From Chitinophaga sp. HK235 (GTDB lineage Bacteria > Bacteroidota > Bacteroidia > Chitinophagales > Chitinophagaceae): a DNA stretch of 64,000 nucleotides. Below are positions 26,476 through 34,442 of the stretch, piece by piece. Location of the stretch: positions 1,426,001 through 1,490,000 of the forward strand of contig NZ_CP073766.1 of NCBI RefSeq assembly GCF_018255755.1. Direction: 5' to 3'. The stretch's first letter is position 1, and every line of letters starts with the position of its first letter. A program made the translations under genes and the position numbers. Below the pieces are notes generated by a model. That model ran no database searches, was not told the DNA's origin, and was given only the letters and a program-made list of their open reading frames with translations.

Positions 26476-27876
26476 TTACCCTATTGTACATTCCAGCGTT
26501 TTTTTCAGACCACCTATCGTATCGCCACTATTGGCAACCATCCATTCCAGTACCTGCCGGTGATAACCGATCATATGCTCAAACATCGCTTTACTGAACA
26601 GCGAATTATTATACCTCCATTCAAAGATGATTCCGTCTGTATATTCTATTATCACACATTCGATGGGATAGCTTAATTCATTGGTGGGATAGTGTTTGCC
26701 GGTATCATGAAGCTGGCGCCGTACTTTTTCATCCCTTCGGATATAATTGATGTAGATATCCGAAGCAGTCTGCATTTTAACGGCATCGAGTTCCAGGAAC
26801 TCATGACTGAGGATCAGCTTCCTGGAATTAAACAGGATATCCTTCAGCACAGCTTTGACAAATTCATCTATCGTCATATCCTCTGTTACATTTCTCGGGA
26901 AATAGGTTGCTCCCAGCAAACAGCCGATCAGTTGCTGGTGAGCAGGCAGGAATCTGTCTGCAATCAATGCTACCAGCAATACCTGCGGCTTATCTGAATA
27001 AGTGCTGATAAACGCATACAAACTGGCGTATACCAGGGAGGTAAGTGTCCATTTGTTAAGCCGGGTAGCGGTGGTTAGATTTTCAAACAATACACCATCA
27101 ATAATACTATTATAACGCGCTCCCTCGAAACGGCTCAACACCGCATGAAGCCCGGCCATACTATCAGGTGCGGCTGCCAGCCTTTCCGGAGGAACAGCCA
27201 GGCCTGTCAGCCGTTGGTACCTGCGGTAAAAAGCAGCAGTATCGAACAGGTTACAGAAGCCATCCAAACGCTTTTCCCAGGATTTTATCAGCTTTTCACG
27301 ATGAGTGCGCAGGTAATGGTTCTGATGCTCACAATAGTGCCGAAGGTGGATGGTCATCGGCGGCGCCTCCGGCTCCAGGCTCTCAACATATGCATTATAG
27401 AATGCACCAATCTCCCGGTTAATGATTCCGCTTGACCATTCATCACACAATACATGATGTATATACGTAGCCATACCGTAACTACCCGACTTTCGCCTGA
27501 ACAGGAAAAACCTGATCAACGGTCCGATACCTATCTGCGAAAAGGCATTCACCGCCCTGGTGGTACATTCGTTTTTAAGTTCGCTGTAAGCGCCAGTGTA
27601 ATCCCGCTCGTCTATATGTTCTATCTGAAAGCGCTCATCTGCCGGCAGCACCAGCTGCCTTACCTGTCCTTCTATCAGTGGAAAAACAGTTCTTACGCTC
27701 TCGTGCCGCCGCACAAAGCAGGCAACCGCTTTTTCCAGTGCAGACACATTAAGTTCCACCATTTCCTCTTCCAGCAGGATAAAAGACGGACTGGAAGCAT
27801 TTTCCCGGTGCAGGTACCTGATGTATTCGATTTGCCCGATAGAGGGTTCAAAGGTGGTGTCCAGAGAATAGTTCAT
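26476..27876 (-). CDS. Stand-alone condensation-domain protein, 466 aa
   Basis: A single NRPS-type condensation domain with no A or T domain attached. The N-terminus PSIGQIEYIRYL and the first half match the C-domain fold. The active-site motif is H140-H141-V-L-C-D145-E146, that is HHxxxDE, where the usual Gly is Glu; the catalytic second His is present. The last gene of the operon, it starts 2 bp after the methyltransferase stop. Known: free C domains can form amide or ester bonds between a carrier-bound acyl group and a nucleophile. Inferred: it acts with the free carrier protein of this operon (32801-33049). A paralogue with the same HHVxCDEWS signature lies in the glycosyltransferase operon (47102-48499). 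The substrate is unknown. Confidence 0.85.
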   Translation of the reverse strand: MNYSLDTTFEPSIGQIEYIRYLHRENASSPSFILLEEEMVELNVSALEKAVACFVRRHESVRTVFPLIEGQVRQLVLPADERFQIEHIDERDYTGAYSELKNECTTRAVNAFSQIGIGPLIRFFLFRRKSGSYGMATYIHHVLCDEWSSGIINREIGAFYNAYVESLEPEAPPMTIHLRHYCEHQNHYLRTHREKLIKSWEKRLDGFCNLFDTAAFYRRYQRLTGLAVPPERLAAAPDSMAGLHAVLSRFEGARYNSIIDGVLFENLTTATRLNKWTLTSLVYASLYAFISTYSDKPQVLLVALIADRFLPAHQQLIGCLLGATYFPRNVTEDMTIDEFVKAVLKDILFNSRKLILSHEFLELDAVKMQTASDIYINYIRRDEKVRRQLHDTGKHYPTNELSYPIECVIIEYTDGIIFEWRYNNSLFSKAMFEHMIGYHRQVLEWMVANSGDTIGGLKKTLECTIG

Positions 27877-27878
27877 GT

Positions 27879-28583
27879 TCAGGCAGGATTTTGGAGTGTT
27901 TGACGGATGATGGAAAAGCTGTCAGGTATCTTGTCTTCTTCCAGTGACGGCCATAACTTGTACTTCCCATTTTTGCCCCAGGATGAAAACTGTTTTTCGA
28001 GGCTGAGCCCTGCATCAGCGCATATCCTGGCAATTGTTTCATTGGTAACACTACTGCGCCACCCCATATTAAACCCCGTATTCCCCATTCTTCCATGGTG
28101 AATAACAGCTACCCCGCCGGGCTTCAGTATCCTTTTAAACTCCCTGAAATAAGCCGCTGCATCGTTCTCATTAACGTGCACGAATGTATGCATGGCCCAG
28201 ATACCATCGGCGCCCTGGTCTGCAATAAATCCCAGACTACGTCCGTCATTCAGCTCGTAAGCTACGTTATCTGCGGTCGCAAACTTCTGACGGCAGATAT
28301 CCAGACATTTGGGTACTATATCCACCAGTGTCAGCTGCTTACACAACTTTAGCAGTATTTCCGACCATACACCCGCACCAGCGCCTATTTCTACAATATG
28401 GTCCTTCCCTCCCAGTTCCGGAAGGATCACATGCCGCACGATACTTTTCACCCATTCTTCCGACATGCACCATTCACGGCCTTCATTGCTCCAGTCGTAG
28501 GTAGACCATAGCCGGAAGTTCTCCTCCACGGTATTTGTTGCACCCATCAGGTGATCGATTTCAATTCCATTGATATCTTTCAT
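27879..28583 (-). CDS. Class I SAM-dependent methyltransferase, 234 aa
   Basis: Rossmann-type methyltransferase. Motif I is VEIGAGAGVW near residue 67, followed by the acidic end of strand 2 (LTLVDIVP) and a later GGVAVIHHGRMG strand typical of the class I fold. Length is normal for small-molecule or peptide methyltransferases. It sits 2 bp from genes on either side, so it is co-translated with the operon. It may methylate the peptide product (N, O or C position cannot be told). Confidence 0.85.
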   Translation of the reverse strand: MKDINGIEIDHLMGATNTVEENFRLWSTYDWSNEGREWCMSEEWVKSIVRHVILPELGGKDHIVEIGAGAGVWSEILLKLCKQLTLVDIVPKCLDICRQKFATADNVAYELNDGRSLGFIADQGADGIWAMHTFVHVNENDAAAYFREFKRILKPGGVAVIHHGRMGNTGFNMGWRSSVTNETIARICADAGLSLEKQFSSWGKNGKYKLWPSLEEDKIPDSFSIIRQTLQNPA

Positions 28584-28585
28584 AC

Positions 28586-30286
28586 TTATGCTGATTTAGA
28601 TATACCGGCCTTCTTTATCAGTGTACGCAGATAGGCCTTTAATGTGGAAATATCATTTGTTTCGTTCTCCTGCTGCAGAAAGCCGCCGAGATGCGCTTCC
28701 AGGAATGTCTCATCTTTATTGACGGCGGCTTTGCATAAGCTCACCCAGTTTGCTATCTGCCCTGCAAGGGCTCCATCAGCGCAGGTTGCATCGATACTGC
28801 AAATCAGCTGCTCTCCTACCTGGAACTGACGGTTTTTAATATTGAGCTTCAGCACCTGGTTAACGATTTCCAGCAGCATGCCGTCTTTCAGTTGCCGGGG
28901 CAGCTCGTTGAACCTTTCCCGTTGCATCATTCCATAGCATACAGGCAGGTGATGATGAAGCAGGAAATGAATATTCTGCAACGTCACCTCGCTCCAGGCC
29001 TCCAGGTCATCTGCTGCCAGCAATACCCTTGCTTTATTCATCAGTAACTGTGAAATGAAAAGTACCATGACCGCTGAAGAGCGGTAATGCTGCAACGCCA
29101 GACCGGCCCCGATACCAGCATCGGTCAGTGCGGCAGCCCTGTCCGGTTCCCCTTTCCTGTAGGCAAGATAGGAACTGGTAGATGCAGCAATGGCCTGAGC
29201 ATAACAGTGGCAGAATCCTTCCGGAGCATGAGATGCCACGATGGCGTCCGTTTTCCTGAACTGTAGTTCCGCTAATGCCAGATGACCATTCCGGGAAAAC
29301 AGGAATCCTTTGTTATATTCCTTTACCAGGTAATGCACCATCAGCCTTTCATGCAGACCAGTGTTATCTTCAATTATTTTTTCAAACAGCGCTGCAATTT
29401 CATTGCTGATCGCAAGGCTGTTATTAACACCCGGTATACCTCCCGAGTGATGGGCTGGCACATACAGCTTCTGTGCGATCGTATTGTTAAGATCTTTTAT
29501 CAAAGCCGGACACTGGACAGTACAATGCCCTACATATCCTCCACAAGCTGCGAGTGCATTACAATTGCGGCACTGAGGCGTGATCTTCCCGGACAACAAT
29601 TCCTGCATACAAACCGGGTCTGTCAGCAAACCTGACAAAGGCAGTTCTTTGATCCAAGGATAATTGCTGCATGCCACTGATACCTGCTCCACTGAACGCA
29701 GGGCTGCATTACCAGGCTTCCTGTCTTCCGGTGACAGATGGTTCCATTCACCATCTGCCTCCGATAGTTCCACTAACCGCAGTGAGTCTTCTTGTCCCGA
29801 CAGCATAAAATACCTGGAGCAGAGCATATCTACACCTGCTTCGCTCAAAGCACAACGGATTGCCGTGATGATGTTCTGCAGGTCATCTCCGGTATTCATC
29901 AGTACAAAGGAGAGATTTTTTATGTCATGCTGCCGGATAACCTGTTGCAGCAACGGCCAGGATATCAGCGGTACCGGCCGGTCAACCAACAGCGTCAGCT
30001 TGTCCTGTAGCTGTAACATATCCTCCATATGCTGCTCTTCATCAATACCGGTGGGAAGCAACATATCGTTATTGACCAGCTCTTTGAGCATCACATCATC
30101 AAGGCCGCTGAAGTCCTGCTTTTGCAGCTGTTTCAGCAAAGCCTGGTCCGCCCGGAAGAAACGCCGTCCCTGGAAACTGTAAATACCGGCGCATGTTTCT
30201 CCATTCAACGGGATATCGACATAGGAGATATGTGCAGACATCCTGAAGGCTGTAAGCGTTTGTCCTGTAGTATTCTGCATAGGCAT
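28586..30286 (-). CDS. SPASM-like Cys-cluster protein without radical SAM motif, 566 aa
   Basis: The only recognisable element is a cysteine cluster C239-x2-C242-x5-C248-x6-C255-x3-C259 (with GG after C248 and a nearby C226), which resembles the auxiliary Fe-S binding SPASM domain of peptide maturases. The CxxxCxxC radical SAM motif is absent, although residues 1-230 are laid out like the N-terminal part of such a maturase. The C-terminal 300 residues look helical. Known: Bacteroidota RiPP systems of the grasp-with-spasm type carry a SPASM protein, but no ATP-grasp partner is seen here. Inferred: an Fe-S cluster protein or peptide-binding partner of the radical SAM enzyme at 36359-37816. The function is not known. 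Confidence 0.6.
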   Translation of the reverse strand: MPMQNTTGQTLTAFRMSAHISYVDIPLNGETCAGIYSFQGRRFFRADQALLKQLQKQDFSGLDDVMLKELVNNDMLLPTGIDEEQHMEDMLQLQDKLTLLVDRPVPLISWPLLQQVIRQHDIKNLSFVLMNTGDDLQNIITAIRCALSEAGVDMLCSRYFMLSGQEDSLRLVELSEADGEWNHLSPEDRKPGNAALRSVEQVSVACSNYPWIKELPLSGLLTDPVCMQELLSGKITPQCRNCNALAACGGYVGHCTVQCPALIKDLNNTIAQKLYVPAHHSGGIPGVNNSLAISNEIAALFEKIIEDNTGLHERLMVHYLVKEYNKGFLFSRNGHLALAELQFRKTDAIVASHAPEGFCHCYAQAIAASTSSYLAYRKGEPDRAAALTDAGIGAGLALQHYRSSAVMVLFISQLLMNKARVLLAADDLEAWSEVTLQNIHFLLHHHLPVCYGMMQRERFNELPRQLKDGMLLEIVNQVLKLNIKNRQFQVGEQLICSIDATCADGALAGQIANWVSLCKAAVNKDETFLEAHLGGFLQQENETNDISTLKAYLRTLIKKAGISKSA

Positions 30287-30385
30287 CAGGAATTAGTGGG
30301 GATAGCCGGAGCCAACGATGCAATAAGCTCCTTGCCCCGTTGTTAATAACGGCACCTGGAAGTAGCAGCAAAAAAATGCGGGAAA

Positions 30386-32788
30386 CTATTTATTTAATCT
30401 GTTGATTTCATCCTGGTTGGCAGCATCGACCTGTTCCTTCGACACTTTTTTCTTTCCACCCGAGAAATTGTACGAAACGCCGATCCCTACAGACCTTACG
30501 GGCAGTATGTTCTTCACGTACCTGTCGAATGTCTGTTCATGAATTTCGAAGCCGACTCTTTTGATATTGAATGGATCGTTGGCTGTCAGGGTAACGGTTA
30601 GTTTGTCTTCCAGGAAGGTTTTCTTAAATGACATATTGATCACTCCCTGTTCATCCAGGTCATAGATACCATAGAAAGCATTGATCAGATCATTGCCGGA
30701 CACCTCAATGAAAAAGTTATGAGGAAGTGTGAATTTACTACTGCCCCAGATATAGGTGGTCCATTTCCGATAGGTAGTTGCCGGGGTTGCCCTGACCCTG
30801 ATCTGGTTATAGGACAGGGAGGCAAAAGCAGATATTTCCCACCATTTGGTAAGCCGAACAGGCGCACTTACGGATAAACCGAGAACACGTTCATCGTTGA
30901 TGTTATCATATGTTGAGACAATAAGCCTGCCCTCTGCCCGGTAAACATTATTGATAATATTGTCAGTACTCTTGTAGTACAGCGTGAAGTTGTATTTGGA
31001 TTTCAGCAGGTAGGCAAGTTCCATCGAATTGGAGAAATACGGTACCAGCAAAGGGTTTCCACGGGTCAGAAAATACGGATCTTCCACATCTTCAAAAGGA
31101 TTCAATAACTGGTAGGATGGTCTTGTTATCCTCCGGGCATATGAAAAAGTAAGTGCGTCCTTGTTCAGCTTCCGTTGCAGGAAAAGGCTGGGAAATAGCG
31201 CCCAACTGGACCTTCCGATTACTTTTTCACCTGTCTCCGACCGGCCTTCATAGCCGGTATATTCCGCTCTCAACCCGGCATTCATACTCCAGTCCTTCCA
31301 CTCTTTGCTGTAACTGGAATAAAGTGCAAAAATATTTTCCCGGTAGCGGAAGATACTCGATCTGCCGGAGTCCAGTTTGGAATCAGGCAGCTGCCCGTTG
31401 TAATAGGCAATATTGTTATCTGTATAGGAATTACTGTACTTGGCACCAGCCTTAAGGGTGGTTTTGTTACTGAAAACCTTCTGCAGGTCCAGGTTCCAGG
31501 TGTGAATATTAATCTTTAAAGGATTGTAAATGTACAGATATTGCGGGCTGCGCAAGGTGGTTGAATCCGGCCTGAAAAACCGGCTGTCGATGCTGGAATT
31601 GATATTGTTGTCATATCCAACGAAGTTATACCCCGCATCGAGCCTGCTGCCCAGGGAATCGAGCCGGTTACGGTAGAAAACATTCAGGAACTGGTTTTTC
31701 AGGAGATAATCCTTTTCACTGTTGGTTACAAAAAAGGAATCTATGTTATTGAACATGGGCGCACTGCGGGAAACGTTATCGGCAACACTCGTTCCTTTAG
31801 CCCTGGTATGTGTGTACTGGTAGTTGACGCCCAGCACCTGTTTATCAGTGATGTTATAGTCCACCCCTATCCGTGCATCCTGGTAACTGATTTTTTCCTG
31901 ATACCGTTCAGTCTGAACTGTATTCAGCCCGATATTATGATAATACTGGGATTCCGTATTGTCGGAAAAGCCGTGATAGTCTGCGTAGGTATAACTACCC
32001 TGGAAGTTGAATTTACCCGTACCATAATTCAGCAATGCGCTGTTGGTGAAGTTAGGGAAGCGGTGCTGCTCGTAGTAGGAAGAAACAGTACCCGAAAATC
32101 CTTGTTTATAGCTTTTTTTGAGGATAATATTCACGATAGCGCCTGTATTCTGTGCGTCGTATTCAGAAGCCGGAACAGAGCTGATTTCAATGGATTTAAT
32201 CGATTCCGAAGGAATTGATTTCAGGTAATTCATCAATTGGTTGCCGGATAGCTGAATTTTGCGGTTGTCGATATAGACGGTAATTCCTTCAGTACCGCGG
32301 AACGAGATTTTGCCGAGATTATCCGTCTGTACTCCCGGAACCACATTAAAGAGCCGGAAGCCATTCTCACCTTTGCTATATACGCTGTTCTCAATATCCA
32401 GCACTGTTTTATCCAGGTTTCTGGTAATAAAAGGCCGGCGGGAAGTAATGACTACAGTTTTCAGTTCACGGGAACTGGTCTGAAGATTTATCCGGCCGAG
32501 GTCCACAGCGTCATTCACGGTTATATCCCGGTTCCAGGATTGGTAGCTGGCCATATGTACCTGCAAAACATAACTGTTCTTTTCAGCCTGCATTTCGAAC
32601 GTACCATGCTCCGATGTCACCGTTCCGGCCACCAGCGCGCTATCGGTTTTACTACGAAGCGTGATGATAGCACCAGGAATCCTGACAGAATCTCCGGTTA
32701 CCATTCCGGTTATTTTGTACCGTTGTGCATTCACAGACAATGCGCTTGCCAGAAGGCCCAGACAGCATAAGGCCCGAATAAATCCCAT
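30386..32788 (-). CDS. Outer-membrane beta-barrel protein with carboxypeptidase-regulatory-like domain, 800 aa
   Basis: Signal peptide (MGFIRALCCLGLLASALSVNAQ), then a CarboxypepD_reg-like Ig domain (residues about 24-110), a plug-like segment (LFNVVPGVQTDNLGKISFRG... IKSIEISSVPASEYDAQNTGAIVNIILK, about 140-230) and a long beta-barrel with many aromatic-ended strands. This is the OMP_b-brl_3 / outer membrane beta-barrel family, relatives of TonB-dependent receptors. In the operon it could export or re-import the mature peptide, or be its receptor. The C-terminal KKKVSKEQVDAANQDEINRLNK extends beyond the last strand. It starts 12 bp after the carrier-protein gene. Confidence 0.9.
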   Translation of the reverse strand: MGFIRALCCLGLLASALSVNAQRYKITGMVTGDSVRIPGAIITLRSKTDSALVAGTVTSEHGTFEMQAEKNSYVLQVHMASYQSWNRDITVNDAVDLGRINLQTSSRELKTVVITSRRPFITRNLDKTVLDIENSVYSKGENGFRLFNVVPGVQTDNLGKISFRGTEGITVYIDNRKIQLSGNQLMNYLKSIPSESIKSIEISSVPASEYDAQNTGAIVNIILKKSYKQGFSGTVSSYYEQHRFPNFTNSALLNYGTGKFNFQGSYTYADYHGFSDNTESQYYHNIGLNTVQTERYQEKISYQDARIGVDYNITDKQVLGVNYQYTHTRAKGTSVADNVSRSAPMFNNIDSFFVTNSEKDYLLKNQFLNVFYRNRLDSLGSRLDAGYNFVGYDNNINSSIDSRFFRPDSTTLRSPQYLYIYNPLKINIHTWNLDLQKVFSNKTTLKAGAKYSNSYTDNNIAYYNGQLPDSKLDSGRSSIFRYRENIFALYSSYSKEWKDWSMNAGLRAEYTGYEGRSETGEKVIGRSSWALFPSLFLQRKLNKDALTFSYARRITRPSYQLLNPFEDVEDPYFLTRGNPLLVPYFSNSMELAYLLKSKYNFTLYYKSTDNIINNVYRAEGRLIVSTYDNINDERVLGLSVSAPVRLTKWWEISAFASLSYNQIRVRATPATTYRKWTTYIWGSSKFTLPHNFFIEVSGNDLINAFYGIYDLDEQGVINMSFKKTFLEDKLTVTLTANDPFNIKRVGFEIHEQTFDRYVKNILPVRSVGIGVSYNFSGGKKKVSKEQVDAANQDEINRLNK

Positions 32789-32800
32789 AAATCACTATAA

Positions 32801-33049
32801 TTATAAATACTTCTGAATTTTTTCTGCAACTCCGTCTATGCTATTGAAGAAAGTCATATCCACTTCATCATCTTCAAATTCGATTCCGAACTCGTCTTCA
32901 ATGGAAGCTATAAAGATCAGTGCCAGCATGGATTCAGAAGTAAGCAATTGCAGTTTGGCATTCGCGGGCATTCCATCGTGGAAAATCTTTTTATACTCAT
33001 TAGCGGTTACATCCGTGAGTATCTGTATCACTTTTTCTTTCACTTCCAT
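32801..33049 (-). CDS. Free-standing acyl/peptidyl carrier protein, 82 aa
   Basis: Length and four-helix pattern match an acyl carrier protein. The predicted phosphopantetheine site is Ser40 in LTSESMLALIF, where E-S-M replaces the usual D-S-L. The acidic helix after it (ASIEDEFGIEFEDDEVD) is typical of carriers. It lies 6 bp after the 2OG oxygenase gene and 12 bp before the barrel gene. No adenylation domain, acyl-ACP synthetase or phosphopantetheinyl transferase is in this operon, so loading must come from elsewhere. The stand-alone condensation protein at 26476-27876 is the likely user. Confidence 0.85.
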   Translation of the reverse strand: MEVKEKVIQILTDVTANEYKKIFHDGMPANAKLQLLTSESMLALIFIASIEDEFGIEFEDDEVDMTFFNSIDGVAEKIQKYL

Positions 33050-33055
33050 ATAGAA

Positions 33056-33610
33056 TCATTGAATCAGGTTATACTTGAGCGCCAGGCTATACCTCGGCGT
33101 TTTACAGATCCGGGATGCTACAGAACCCATATGTTCGATCTTTCCAGGGAAAATCACAAACCTTCCGGGTTTGGGCAGGATAGCAAGCCGGGTATCATGC
33201 TCTTCATAAAAGATAGTTTCTCCACCAAATGTATTGTTCCATTTTAAGTTAACATAGTACAACACGGTAATGTCTTTCTGATCAGCCTGACAATCATAAT
33301 GTGGATATTCAACATCTCCATACGTGGACAGGTTAACATAGGCCCTGAAGAGGTTATAATGCTTTCCTTCAGGTACATATGTCTCCAGGAGCAGCCGGGC
33401 TTTCTGTCCGATATAAGTACTCTCTTCGAATACCACAGGGTCAAAGTCGGTGCTAAAGATAGGAAAATTGTCATATTCATTACTTTTTTCTTTTCGGCGG
33501 AATGGTAGCTCTTCCACATACTCAAAAAAAGCCTGTATTTCCTCTTCGGAGAAGGTATCATCAATAATATGGATGTTCTCCCCCTGTACCAGCTCAGTTC
33601 TTGTTTTCAT
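33056..33610 (-). CDS. Fe(II)/2-oxoglutarate-dependent oxygenase, 184 aa
   Basis: Short double-stranded beta-helix oxygenase. The facial triad reads H104-x-D106 (YPHYDCQ) and H160 (PGKIEHMG), with R173 (TPRYSLAL) as the likely 2-oxoglutarate anchor; this is the prolyl-hydroxylase-like 2OG-Fe(II) family. It overlaps the upstream cupin/JmjC-type gene by 17 bp. Likely hydroxylates a residue of the precursor peptide or the carrier-bound acyl group; which one cannot be told. Confidence 0.85.
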   Translation of the reverse strand: MKTRTELVQGENIHIIDDTFSEEEIQAFFEYVEELPFRRKEKSNEYDNFPIFSTDFDPVVFEESTYIGQKARLLLETYVPEGKHYNLFRAYVNLSTYGDVEYPHYDCQADQKDITVLYYVNLKWNNTFGGETIFYEEHDTRLAILPKPGRFVIFPGKIEHMGSVASRICKTPRYSLALKYNLIQ

Positions 33611-34442
33611 AAGGAATTGTATTTATGTTATCCTTCATGTTCAGAAACCCTTCTTTAATAATATCGTCAATCATCCTGATATTATTGGTATTAGACCCTT
33701 TCCGGAAGTACATTCTCACCATATCATAATTGGTTTCATTCATAAAGTTCTCTGTCAGCGAGATCGTATCATCCAGGTTAATGACGCTGTGATAACAGTT
33801 TCCAGGCACAAAAATCAGCTCCCCTTCTTCCTGTATGCATACGAGGGGTTTGTAAATACCGCCGTCTCCATCCAGAAGCCGCCCTGGCTGCCCCTTCAGT
33901 TTATAGGCGTCCATATTCGCTTCGATACCGGGGGTATAGGCTGCAGGGTAGATCAGCCACAGTTTGCGGCCCCTGATCAGGTAATTCCATGCGCTGGTCC
34001 ACCAGATATCACGATGCAGCTCACTGAAAGTGTCTTTCATCCCTACATATAACCAGGAAAGCCGGTTCCTTGGGTTGCCTACGGTTGTATTCGCATACCA
34101 GCAACTGAACTGCCCTGGTGTGGTAAAATCGTCTGCCAGTGCATTGTTCACATGACGGCTGGTTTTGTAGTAAAGGGATGGATCACGGAGAAGCATATAC
34201 TCCGCCAGTGTCATGCTCTTCGTTGTATTACTGCCATCAAGCACCTCCAGCTCTTCAGGCTCCTGCATGACGGCCCTGAGATATGAAAAGTCCCATTTTT
34301 CCTTCACCGGCATGTCCTGAAAAGCATGGGAGAAAACAACGGGAATGCCGGGAAACCCGTAATGCTCGTTGAAATAGTCCCTGCTGACATGGCTACTGTT
34401 GTCGCGGGTAATCTGCATTAAATGTTTATCTGATAAATTCAT
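33594..34442 (-). CDS. Cupin-like/JmjC-type Fe(II) oxygenase, 282 aa
   Basis: Cupin_8/JmjC fold. Metal ligands H143-x-D145 (SELHRDIWW) and H218 (GNCYHSVINLD), plus the WNYLIRGRKLWLIYP segment characteristic of this family (FIH-like hydroxylases). The start overlaps the S8 protease stop by 4 bp (ATGA), implying translational coupling. Known: relatives hydroxylate side chains such as Asn, Asp or Arg in proteins. The core peptides carry Asn and Asp residues that would be candidates. Confidence 0.85.
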   Translation of the reverse strand: MNLSDKHLMQITRDNSSHVSRDYFNEHYGFPGIPVVFSHAFQDMPVKEKWDFSYLRAVMQEPEELEVLDGSNTTKSMTLAEYMLLRDPSLYYKTSRHVNNALADDFTTPGQFSCWYANTTVGNPRNRLSWLYVGMKDTFSELHRDIWWTSAWNYLIRGRKLWLIYPAAYTPGIEANMDAYKLKGQPGRLLDGDGGIYKPLVCIQEEGELIFVPGNCYHSVINLDDTISLTENFMNETNYDMVRMYFRKGSNTNNIRMIDDIIKEGFLNMKDNINTIPYENKN

